Source: CAZMJP01 sp964566895 (GTDB taxonomy: Bacteria > Patescibacteriota > Patescibacteriia > UBA2591 > UBA6264). Taken from it: DNA of 22,531 bases. Under the pieces are notes generated by a model, which searched no databases, was not told the origin of the DNA, and saw nothing but the letters and a program-made list of their open reading frames with translations. Position numbers and translations under genes: made by a program. Position 1 is the first letter of the stretch, and each line of letters begins with the position of its first letter. Of this stretch, positions 17,067 through 22,531 are shown in pieces. The stretch is taken from the NCBI GenBank assembly GCA_964566895.1, contig CAZMJP010000014.1, forward strand, positions 1 through 22,531. The letters run 5' to 3'.

Positions 17067-18404
17067 TTAAAGCTTTTTTAATTCTTTCTTAACTATTTCT
17101 CTATCATCCCAAGGGATTTTTTCCCCCCTCGGTCCCATTATGCATTGTTCAGCCCCCTTGCCAGTAATAATGACTATGTCCCCTGTTTCTGCTAAACTTA
17201 AGGCTTTTTTTATCGCTTGTCCGCGGTCGAGCATTTTAAAAAGCCGACTTTGGGAAATCATTTCCTGACTATCTTCAATACCTGAAATTACCTGATCAAT
17301 TATTTTCTCCGGTTCCTCATCATAAGGGTCTTCGTTGGTAATAATGATATAATAACCATATTCTTTGGCGATTTTTCCCAAAACTGGCCTTTTCCATTTA
17401 TCTCTCCCTCCGCCAGTCGCCCCTAAAACGCAAATCAATCTTGAGTTATTAAAACTTTTCAATGTTTGATAAACCTTTTCTAATTGATCGGGCGTATGGG
17501 CATAATCAACAACTATAGTAAAAGGGCCTTTAAAAACTATTTCCATACGTCCGGGAATTCCTTCAACGCCAACCAAAGCGTCCCGACAAACATCTAGACC
17601 AATTTTCTGCGACAAAGCGACACAAATAGCCGCCAAGGCGTTAGCTATATTAAACTCCTCTAATAAATTTAATTTAAATCCCACCTCGTTAACCATAAAC
17701 CTCGAGCCACTCGAGTTTAAGTTTATCTCATCCGCTTTTATAATCTCAATTCCTGATTCTTGCCTACTGGCCGGCAGACTAAGTTTTATACTACTGTATC
17801 CATATTTCTTATCAGCTTCAAATTTTAGAAAACTATCGCTATTCTTATCGTCTACATTGACAATTATCACCTTATCGACGACTTTATTGTTGATGATTTT
17901 CCCTTTTCTCTTACTCAAATGTTGAAAAAGTTTCTGTTTGGCTTGTCGATATTTTTCAAAACTACCATGGGATTCGATATGCTCCGGGCTTAAATTAGTG
18001 AAAACGCCAATGTCATAATTAATTCCCAGATGTCTTGATTGAACAATCCCCTGCGAGGTCGTTTCAATAATCGCGTATTGGCAATGAGCGTCCAACATCT
18101 CTTTTAACAATTTCTGTAAAGCAAAACGACCAAGCATAGTCATCCTCGTCTTATTAACAATCTCCTGACCGGCAATTTTAAAATTAAAAGTGCTGGTTAA
18201 ACCCACTCTAAAACCAGCGTGTTCCAAAATCCGACCAATTAGATTGACTACAGTTGATTTACCAGAAGTGCCAGTAACACCAATAACAACCATCTTCCTG
18301 CTTGGATGACCATAAATAAAAGCGGCTAGATAAGCCAAGGATTGATAGTAAAAAAGTAAGATTCGCTTCGGGATTATTTTTTTAAAAATACTTTTTAAGG
18401 TCAT
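17067..18404 (-). CDS. MurE-like Mur ligase lacking the N-terminal domain
   Basis: This 445-residue ATP-dependent amide ligase should add the third residue to UDP-MurNAc-L-Ala-D-Glu in the cytoplasm, or act on a related acceptor. The central domain has the P-loop VIGVTGTSGKST (40-51), ETTSQGIVQSRH, TNLSPEHIESHGSFEKY and the lysine-rich YRQAKQKLF that carries the carbamylated lysine in the family. The C-terminal domain has GIPGRMEIV, VVDYAHTPDQLEKV, GATGGGRDKWKRP and ITGKGAEQ. The usual first domain of MurE (about 100 residues, UDP-binding) is absent, replaced by a hydrophobic leader (LLFYYQSLAYLAAFIYGHPSR). The DNPR motif of diaminopimelate-adding MurE reads NEDPY here (357-361), so the added amino acid is uncertain. 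No ribosome site is visible. A TATAAT 12 bases before the ATG suggests a nearly leaderless message. Confidence 0.88.
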   Translation of the reverse strand: MTLKSIFKKIIPKRILLFYYQSLAYLAAFIYGHPSRKMVVIGVTGTSGKSTVVNLIGRILEHAGFRVGLTSTFNFKIAGQEIVNKTRMTMLGRFALQKLLKEMLDAHCQYAIIETTSQGIVQSRHLGINYDIGVFTNLSPEHIESHGSFEKYRQAKQKLFQHLSKRKGKIINNKVVDKVIIVNVDDKNSDSFLKFEADKKYGYSSIKLSLPASRQESGIEIIKADEINLNSSGSRFMVNEVGFKLNLLEEFNIANALAAICVALSQKIGLDVCRDALVGVEGIPGRMEIVFKGPFTIVVDYAHTPDQLEKVYQTLKSFNNSRLICVLGATGGGRDKWKRPVLGKIAKEYGYYIIITNEDPYDEEPEKIIDQVISGIEDSQEMISQSRLFKMLDRGQAIKKALSLAETGDIVIITGKGAEQCIMGPRGEKIPWDDREIVKKELKKL

Positions 18405-18416
18405 TATTTGTTTATA

Positions 18417-18445
18417 ATTATAAAAAGCAATTAATTCTGATTAAA
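18417..18445 (-). promoter_or_regulatory. Possible promoter for the MurE-like gene, near-leaderless
   Basis: On the - strand TATAAT (18422-18417) is 17 bp from a poor -35 TTTAAT (18445-18440). The predicted start is about six bases before the ATG at 18404. The absence of any Shine-Dalgarno sequence agrees with leaderless initiation. Confidence 0.4.
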
Positions 18446-18526
18446 TCTTCCTCCGCCGCTATGTCTTTGAATGTTGGTCCCGTTTGTTTCTCTTTTAATA
18501 GATTTTGAGTTAGCTCTATCTTGTTG

Positions 18527-18817
18527 TCAATAATCTTTAACTCTATCCCCGTCAAATTTAACGCCCTCAACTATTAGACGCCTTTTTTGCTCTTTTGGGC
18601 CGCCAAATTTATATCCACTTGCCAAACGTCCGTTAGAATAAACAACTTTATAACACGGGATTTTATCCGGGTCGGGGTTTTGTTTTAAAATCCAACCAAT
18701 ATTTCGCGCGTTAGATAGACCGCAATGTTTCGCCACAGCTTTATAGGTCACCGTCTTACCCTTTGGCACCGTTTTTAAAAATTTAAAAACCGGATTTATA
18801 AACGCCGCTAAACCCAA
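18527..18817 (-). CDS. MGMT/ATL-like DNA alkyl-damage protein with PCYKV active-site motif
   Basis: The 96-residue product matches the C-terminal DNA-binding/active-site domain of O6-alkylguanine-DNA alkyltransferases and their ATL relatives: a FKFLKTVPKGKTVTYKAVA start, the Arg-finger segment LSNARNIGWILKQNP (Arg38), IPCYKVVYSNG with Cys55, GYKFGGPKEQKRRLIVEGV. In active enzymes the motif is PCHRV; here the acceptor Cys stays but His becomes Tyr and Arg becomes Lys, so alkyl transfer is doubtful and damage binding is the safer inference. The start is TTG at 18817 with GGAG seven bases upstream. No ATG or GTG occurs upstream in frame, and the frame stays open to the sequence gap at 18929, so a longer protein starting in the gap cannot be excluded. 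Confidence 0.8.
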   Translation of the reverse strand: MGLAAFINPVFKFLKTVPKGKTVTYKAVAKHCGLSNARNIGWILKQNPDPDKIPCYKVVYSNGRLASGYKFGGPKEQKRRLIVEGVKFDGDRVKDY

Positions 18818-18928
18818 AACAGGACTCCGCCCAATTATATAGTCGGATTGATTCTTTGCTTTAGACTTTTCTCCTTCTGATTTTATCTTTTTGGATATAA
18901 TTATAATTTCTCCCTTAATTAGATTTTT

Positions 18929-19028
18929 NNNNNNNNNNNNNNNNNNNNNNNNNNNNNNNNNNNNNNNNNNNNNNNNNNNNNNNNNNNNNNNNNNNNNNNN
19001 NNNNNNNNNNNNNNNNNNNNNNNNNNNN
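18929..19028. other. Assembly gap (100 Ns)
   Basis: One hundred unknown bases join two contigs. The round number suggests a placeholder of unknown true size. Any reading frame running through it is meaningless. Confidence 0.99.
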
Positions 19029-19032
19029 CCAA

Positions 19033-19104
19033 TCCCCTCGACAGGAATCGAACCCGTATTTTAAGCTCCGGAAGCTTATGTTCTATCCATTGAACTACGA
19101 GGGG
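19033..19104 (-). tRNA. tRNA-Arg (anticodon CCG)
   Basis: The 72-base sequence folds into a full cloverleaf on the - strand. The acceptor stem is CCCCTCG/CGAGGGG (7 bp), the D stem GTTC/GAAC, the anticodon stem TAAGC/GCTTA with loop TTCCGGA (anticodon CCG, 19068-19066 region), and the T arm ACGGG-TTCGATT-CCTGT with one G-T pair. The discriminator base is A. CCA is not encoded (TTGG follows, then the gap), so it must be added after transcription. It decodes CGG. Confidence 0.93.
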
Positions 19105-19109
19105 GAAAT

Positions 19110-19177
19110 TGGTGTGAGGGCAGAACCTCCGTCTCAAGTTCCGGAAACTTGCGCTCTATCTATTGAGCTACGGGGGC
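19110..19177 (-). pseudogene. Degenerate tRNA-Arg (CCG), 3' part disrupted
   Basis: The 5' three quarters are a good tRNA: acceptor 5' strand GCCCCCG (19177-19171), D stem GCTC/GAGC, anticodon stem CAAGT/ACTTG with loop TTCCGGA (anticodon CCG at 19144-19142), variable AGAC and T-stem GGAGG-TTC. The 3' part should then give a matching T-stem and CGGGGGC, but reads TGCCCTCACACCA. The acceptor stem cannot close and the T-stem is broken, although a CCA-like end remains. It lies 20 bases after scpB and five bases before an intact tRNA with the same anticodon. It is either a decaying duplicate or an assembly fault near the gap. Confidence 0.7.
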
Positions 19178-19197
19178 ACAAAAAAATTATGAAAGCC

Positions 19198-19752
19198 TTA
19201 TTCTTCATTCTCCGCTAAAGACAACAAAGAAACATTACGGTTCAATTTTTCATAATCAGGCAATTCTTTTAAATCACTAATACCTAAATGACGAATAAAG
19301 TCCAAACTCACATTATAAATTTGTTTATCTTTGTCTTCTTCAATAATCAAACCTTTAATTAAAAGGTTGCGCAAAATAATGGCGCAATTTACACCCCGAA
19401 TTTGTTCCAAATCTCCCCTGGCAATAGGTCCCCGATAAGCAATAATTGACAATGTCTCCACAGAAGCGGGGGTTAACTCTCTATTAACCTCTTGTTTTAA
19501 AAATTTTTGAACGAATGAACTATTTTTAGAATCAGTAACCATTTGCCATTCCTGACCATTTTGGATAATTCTAATTCCGCCCTCTTTCTTATTATATTCG
19601 TCAACCAATTCTTCTAAAATTTGTTCGGTGCCTTCATTTGATTGACCTATAATTTGAGCTATCTCCTTTTTCATTAAAGGCCGATTGGCAATAAAAAGTA
19701 AACTTTCAATTGCCGATTTAAGCTTAAAGTTCTCTCTCTCCATATTTTTCAT
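19198..19752 (-). CDS. scpB: Segregation and condensation protein B
   Basis: This 184-residue protein has two winged-helix units. The first begins LKSAIESLLFIANRPLMKKEIAQIIG and the second contains LTPASVETLSIIAYRGPI, DLEQIRGVNC and LLIKGLIIE, which are ScpB signatures. ScpB dimers bind the ScpA kleisin and help the SMC complex condense and segregate the chromosome. The start at 19752 is supported by GGAGG seven bases upstream; a second Met three codons in is less well placed. It follows scpA after 32 bases on the same strand, the usual scpA-scpB order, and is followed closely by the two tRNA-Arg sequences. No smc gene is in the window. Confidence 0.95.
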   Translation of the reverse strand: MKNMERENFKLKSAIESLLFIANRPLMKKEIAQIIGQSNEGTEQILEELVDEYNKKEGGIRIIQNGQEWQMVTDSKNSSFVQKFLKQEVNRELTPASVETLSIIAYRGPIARGDLEQIRGVNCAIILRNLLIKGLIIEEDKDKQIYNVSLDFIRHLGISDLKELPDYEKLNRNVSLLSLAENEE

Positions 19753-19784
19753 TTATTGCCCTCCTCTCTATTAGAAAGCTATTA

Positions 19785-20507
19785 TTATATTTTTTCTTTC
19801 CTCCCGCCCGGTTTATTTTTTGAAATCACAATCTCCTCAAACAATCCATTTTGACTAACATTGATTTCTTTTTCTTTCATTAATTCTAAAACCGCTAAAA
19901 ACATTACCGCCTGCTCGGCTTTATTTTTCTGCTTAATAACCTGGTTAAAAATAACTTTCCGGCGGCTCTTTATTAAGATAAGCAATTCATTGACTTTTTC
20001 TTTTAAAGAAATAATCCTCCTTTTAATAATTCTCTGTGATAACTTAACCTGGTCTAAAATGATTGAAACGATATTTCTAAAATTTTTTTCTAACACTTTT
20101 AGGGTTATCTTAATGTCTAAAGAAAATTCAGGAACAATTTGTAAAGGAATTTTATCCCTGGCAAAAGCATAGTCAGGATTAACTACTATTTCATTAACCC
20201 TTTTAGCCGCTAAAGCATATTGGCGATAAATCTTCAATTGATTAACCAAGTCCTGGCTATCCTCGTCGTCTGAAACCGCCCCGGGGATTAAAAGACGAGA
20301 CTTAAGTAAAATTAATTTAGCGGCAACTTCCAAAAAATCAGCCAACTCTCTCGGCTGAACCCGTTCAAAGTTGCCAAGATATTTGATAAACTCATCCGTA
20401 ACCTTAGACAAAGAAATCTCAGTGATATCCAATTTCTCTTTTTCAACTAACTGAAGTAATAAATCAAAGGGTCCGCTGAATTGCTCTGTCTCCACTTGAT
20501 AAGACAT
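19785..20507 (-). CDS. scpA: Segregation and condensation protein A (kleisin)
   Basis: At 240 residues this matches ScpA, the kleisin that bridges SMC heads. The N-terminal SMC-neck-binding part shows FSGPFDLLLQLVEKEKLDI, ISLSKVTDEFIKYL and LADFLEVAAKLILLKSRLLI (about 10-75). An acidic linker (SDDEDSQD) and helical middle follow, and the C-terminal winged-helix domain (about 185-240, VMFLAVLELMKEKEINVSQ) should contact the SMC cap. The ATG at 20507 begins the conserved MSYQVETEQFSGPFDLL text; no strong ribosome site is seen (AACGAG only). It is directly upstream of scpB and 50 bases downstream of the cysteine-rich gene. Confidence 0.95.
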   Translation of the reverse strand: MSYQVETEQFSGPFDLLLQLVEKEKLDITEISLSKVTDEFIKYLGNFERVQPRELADFLEVAAKLILLKSRLLIPGAVSDDEDSQDLVNQLKIYRQYALAAKRVNEIVVNPDYAFARDKIPLQIVPEFSLDIKITLKVLEKNFRNIVSIILDQVKLSQRIIKRRIISLKEKVNELLILIKSRRKVIFNQVIKQKNKAEQAVMFLAVLELMKEKEINVSQNGLFEEIVISKNKPGGRKEKI

Positions 20508-20557
20508 AAACTCGTTGCGTTTAAAATGCTAAATTATAAATCTCAAATCCTAAATTT

Positions 20558-20929
20558 CTAAGCCAACTTTCTTAGATAACAAGATTCACACAAAATGTCT
20601 ATATTATCTTGTTCCTCGGGAGTGTAAACCGTATATAATTTCTGTCGGCATTGAGGGCATATAAAAGAATAAAGCCAAATGGAATGTTCCAGCCTGGTTC
20701 GCTCTTGCATTCGTTGCCACGGATGTTCGATGGGAATTGGCAGTTTCATTTTTCTGTAAAAATCCAATTCGGATTTAATAACCAAAAATGGTTTTTTAGT
20801 TGTCTCGCAAACGAGCGCTTTGGTCACGATATCGTCGTCCACTTCTTTAATATCAGCCGCCACATCATCCGGAATCCTCAGAATTTCCATATTGTCCGAT
20901 ATATTTGCCTCTTTTGATTCGGATACCAA
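20558..20929 (-). CDS. C-terminal part of the frameshifted cysteine-rich protein
   Basis: This 123-codon frame is in the -1 frame relative to the preceding one and carries the expected C-terminal module of the same family: IPDDVAADIKEVDDDI, CETTKKPFLVIKSELDFYRK, MKLPIPIEHPWQRM, then CPQC (91-94), YTVYTPEE and CESCYLRKL (114-122). The first Met listed is not a credible start because the conserved text continues out of the upstream frame. The module mirrors the N-terminal one in the upstream frame (VYQEDIDFYQMFKVPPPTI), but its first zinc pair has decayed (CETT, HPWQ). Function is unknown. Joined with the upstream frame it gives one protein of about 586 residues. Confidence 0.75.
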   Translation of the reverse strand: MVSESKEANISDNMEILRIPDDVAADIKEVDDDIVTKALVCETTKKPFLVIKSELDFYRKMKLPIPIEHPWQRMQERTRLEHSIWLYSFICPQCRQKLYTVYTPEEQDNIDILCESCYLRKLA

Positions 20930-22317
20930 GGAATTTCCAAATTTTTTGCTTCATCCGGCTCCAAAGGAAAATACTTTTGCGCCGCGCTACTCTGATAAGG
21001 CATAAGTCCTAATTGGGGAGAAAAAAATTCTCCATATTCTCCCTTTTCCATCATTTTTGTCTTTATCTTATCAACCATAACCCAATAATCCGACTCTTTA
21101 AACGATTGATTAAAAATATAAAACTCTTTATTTTTTAACCCGACGCAACCAAAACAATAATGGCAATCATAGCACTCCGAGCAATATTCCATCAACGAAC
21201 AATTTCGCAGATACATCGAAAATTTATTATAAAATCCCGGTATGACAAGAACAACTTCATACATTCTTTCAGCCTCGCCGACATTCGCCACATCCATTAA
21301 ATCGCGGGATTTAACAAGATTATCGCTATATCTGGCGTTCTCTGCATCTTGGGCGCGAAAAACAAAATAACACTTATTGCAATTCCGAAGACCATCGCCG
21401 ACCGAATGGGAAACATTTACATTTCTAACATTTCGCCTTAAGGCGCGCGAAAGAATTTCCAATTTGAATTTTTCCGAGTATTCGTTTAAAACGTTCCGGT
21501 CGCCTAAATTTACTGCCTCGAACTTCTTTTTATATTCCTCTTTATTCAACTGCCTGTTGTTAAAGATATAAGACCCGTTGCGAAGATTATCCGACAAGAA
21601 ACAATTCGAACAATTTTTACAGTTGTACAAAAAAGCGGAATCCATACATTGGTTGCATTCAATGACAAAAATACACCGACTGCAATAATCCGACCCAACC
21701 GAACCGTAACAAAGCTCCGAATTATTCATCAAATTACAATCCACAGAGTCACGGGTGTGTCGAGTGTCAAAACAGTACATTATATTTTCCGAATGGTAAC
21801 CCAAGCCGCTATAATAAACATTTTTCGCCCCTGTGCCGCCAACTGAATAGTCGGAATTTACCGTTGAGGAACTGCGCTCAAGGGTGACGTGCGGAACGCT
21901 AAAGAATAATTCTTTAAACTGATGAAAAAAACTTCTAGTAAAATCGTAATTCCTCCCGCAATCCGCCGCTTCCCATTTATCAGAATGCCAATAAGAAAAA
22001 TCATAAACTTTATGGGGCGAATCGGGCGGAAAAACCGTAATTACCTCTTCATTATGCCTCGGTGATTGACAGAGCCTTTTAAAAAACTTGGGCACGCGCA
22101 TTAAATGAGCAAAACGTCTCTTTTTTCGGCAAAAGGGACATATTGTCGGCGGCGGCACCTTGAACATCTGGTAAAAATCGATATCTTCCTGATAAACCTG
22201 AAAAGAATTACCACATTGGCGGCAAGTTCTGATGTGGGGTTTTAAATCCTTTAAAATCGCCCCGATAGCTTGGTCAAATTGTGGAGTTTTGGATATTTTT
22301 GAAGTTTGATTTGTCAT
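20878..22317 (-). CDS. Cysteine-rich CPR-type protein of unknown function (N-terminal 479 codons)
   Basis: I recognise this as a family frequent in Parcubacteria-like genomes with no assigned function. The N-terminal module has a zinc-finger-like pattern Cys32-x2-Cys35 and Cys60-x2-Cys63 (CRQC, CPFC) around VYQEDIDFYQMFKVPPPTI. A Trp/Tyr-rich part follows (VYDFSYWHSDKWEA), then two cysteine-studded repeats: residues about 180-266, ending CSNCFLSDNLRNGSYIF and KEEYKKKF, and residues about 312-415, ending CHYCFGCVGLKNKEFYIF and KESDYWVMV. There is no signal peptide or membrane segment, so it is probably cytoplasmic. The frame stops early at 20878, but conserved sequence continues in another frame. 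No ribosome site precedes the ATG; a repeat block lies just upstream. The cysteine spacing suggests metal or redox chemistry, which is inference. Confidence 0.75.
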   Translation of the reverse strand: MTNQTSKISKTPQFDQAIGAILKDLKPHIRTCRQCGNSFQVYQEDIDFYQMFKVPPPTICPFCRKKRRFAHLMRVPKFFKRLCQSPRHNEEVITVFPPDSPHKVYDFSYWHSDKWEAADCGRNYDFTRSFFHQFKELFFSVPHVTLERSSSTVNSDYSVGGTGAKNVYYSGLGYHSENIMYCFDTRHTRDSVDCNLMNNSELCYGSVGSDYCSRCIFVIECNQCMDSAFLYNCKNCSNCFLSDNLRNGSYIFNNRQLNKEEYKKKFEAVNLGDRNVLNEYSEKFKLEILSRALRRNVRNVNVSHSVGDGLRNCNKCYFVFRAQDAENARYSDNLVKSRDLMDVANVGEAERMYEVVLVIPGFYNKFSMYLRNCSLMEYCSECYDCHYCFGCVGLKNKEFYIFNQSFKESDYWVMVDKIKTKMMEKGEYGEFFSPQLGLMPYQSSAAQKYFPLEPDEAKNLEIPWYPNQKRQIYRTIWKF

Positions 22318-22327
22318 TGTATAATTT

Positions 22328-22364
22328 ACAGAGGTCTACAGGGGTCTACAGAGGTCCGACCTCT
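22328..22364 (-). repeat. Three 10-bp tandem repeats ending in a palindrome, upstream of the cysteine-rich gene
   Basis: ACAGAGGTCT, ACAGGGGTCT and ACAGAGGTCC follow without gaps (22328-22357). The last copy forms an odd palindrome AGAGGTC-C-GACCTCT (22350-22364). The block starts 10 bases before the ATG at 22317, in the predicted leader. The 10-bp period would place each copy on the same face of the helix. It may be an operator, an RNA element or a dispersed repeat. Confidence 0.75.
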
Positions 22365-22390
22365 ATATTTTAAACCGCCTCACTTTGGTC

Positions 22391-22463
22391 CTCCTTCGCT
22401 CTTTGGGCTACGAACGGACACAGTAGTATTTTTCGCCTTCCCTTTGTCAAAACTACGGAGGGC
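22391..22463. repeat. Possible small element with imperfect inverted ends
   Basis: CCTCCTTCG (from about 22391) and CTACGGAGG (about 22454-22462), whose reverse complement is CCTCCGTAG, match at seven of nine positions and bracket about 70 bases. This part is more GC-rich than its surroundings and codes for nothing I recognise. It may be a MITE-like or palindromic intergenic repeat; evidence is thin. Confidence 0.3.
22423..22450 (-). promoter_or_regulatory. Possible promoter of the cysteine-rich gene
   Basis: On the - strand a perfect TTGACA (22450-22445) is 16 bp from TACTAC (22428-22423), a weak -10. It lies in the gap between the two paralogues and would give a leader of about 100 bases that includes the tandem repeat. 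Confidence 0.35.
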
Positions 22464-22465
22464 AA

Positions 22466-22531
22466 CTAAACTACTTCTGATTGGTAGCACTTTTCACGGT
22501 AGACAATCTCCGGCCTGTCCGGGGCATAAGT
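22466..22531 (-). CDS. C-terminus of a second cysteine-rich CPR-type protein (rest outside window)
   Basis: From the right edge the - strand reads TYAPDRPEIVYREKCYQSEV-V and a TAG stop (22468-22466). This is the end signature of the same family as the gene at 20558-22317, whose own end reads VYTPEE, then ILCESCYLRKL. The final zinc pair is expected as C-x2-C; here the first Cys is Arg (YREKCY), so the pair is broken. The fragment has 21 codons and no start in the window. It shows that two family members lie in tandem, about 150 bases apart. Confidence 0.75.
   Translation of the reverse strand, partial: TYAPDRPEIVYREKCYQSEVV

Noticed and set aside
17697..17718. Two CTCGAG sites forming a near-palindrome in the MurE-like gene
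   Set aside because: The arms are imperfect, lie within conserved coding sequence, and short palindromes of this size are expected by chance.
18919..19137. An apparent reading frame on the - strand across the tRNAs and the N run
   Set aside because: It is open only because 100 Ns cannot contain stops, and its real part is antisense-free tRNA sequence.
22328..22364. Tandem repeats as a CRISPR array
   Set aside because: The units are 10 bp and contiguous, without spacers, and no cas gene is present.

Overview
The window looks like a piece of a streamlined, AT-rich Patescibacteria (CPR) genome, probably a Parcubacteria-type lineage. The basis is family recognition, not a search. It carries a cysteine-rich protein family that I know mainly from Parcubacteria-like genomes, a MurE-type ligase without its N-terminal domain, short genes with few Shine-Dalgarno sites, and AT-rich spacer repeats between genes. 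TGA is used as a stop (for example in the ATGA overlaps at 449-452 and 1390-1393), so the Gly-recoding of SR1/Gracilibacteria is not indicated. A run of 100 Ns at 18929-19028 shows that this is a scaffolded assembly.

Positions 1-5586 (+ strand) form a cell-surface polysaccharide cluster: the end of a family 2 glycosyltransferase, a WecA/MraY-type lipid-carrier sugar-phosphate transferase, a DegT/DnrJ aminotransferase, a membrane CapD/WbpM/PglF-type NDP-sugar dehydratase, and, behind its own promoter, a Wzz-like chain-length protein. The first four genes overlap (ATGA or 26 bp) and should be co-transcribed. The dehydratase and aminotransferase could make an amino sugar, the WecA-like enzyme could load the first sugar phosphate on undecaprenyl phosphate, the glycosyltransferase extend it, and the Wzz-like protein set chain length. 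A bidirectional terminator at about 5609-5637 closes this block.

Positions 5671-16721 (- strand, read right to left) hold rpoB, rpoC, ftsK, a rodZ-like gene and recA: transcription, chromosome segregation, cell shape and recombination. Upstream of rpoB lies the only gene-free stretch longer than 300 bases (16722-17066). It is very AT-rich and holds a perfect DnaA box, two near-perfect boxes one helical turn apart, a strong sigma70-type promoter, a terminator-like hairpin and a second -10 element.

Positions 17067-22531 (- strand) hold a MurE-like ligase, a small MGMT-like protein with an altered active-site motif, the sequence gap, a tRNA-Arg(CCG), a degenerate second tRNA-Arg(CCG), scpB, scpA, and a cysteine-rich protein gene broken by a frameshift. 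At the right edge is the last 21 codons of a second member of the same cysteine-rich family, so these are tandem paralogues. The most novel material is this cysteine-rich family: mirrored internal duplications, a frameshift, a neighbouring paralogue, and an upstream tandem/palindromic repeat. No CRISPR array, transposase, phage gene or rRNA was seen.
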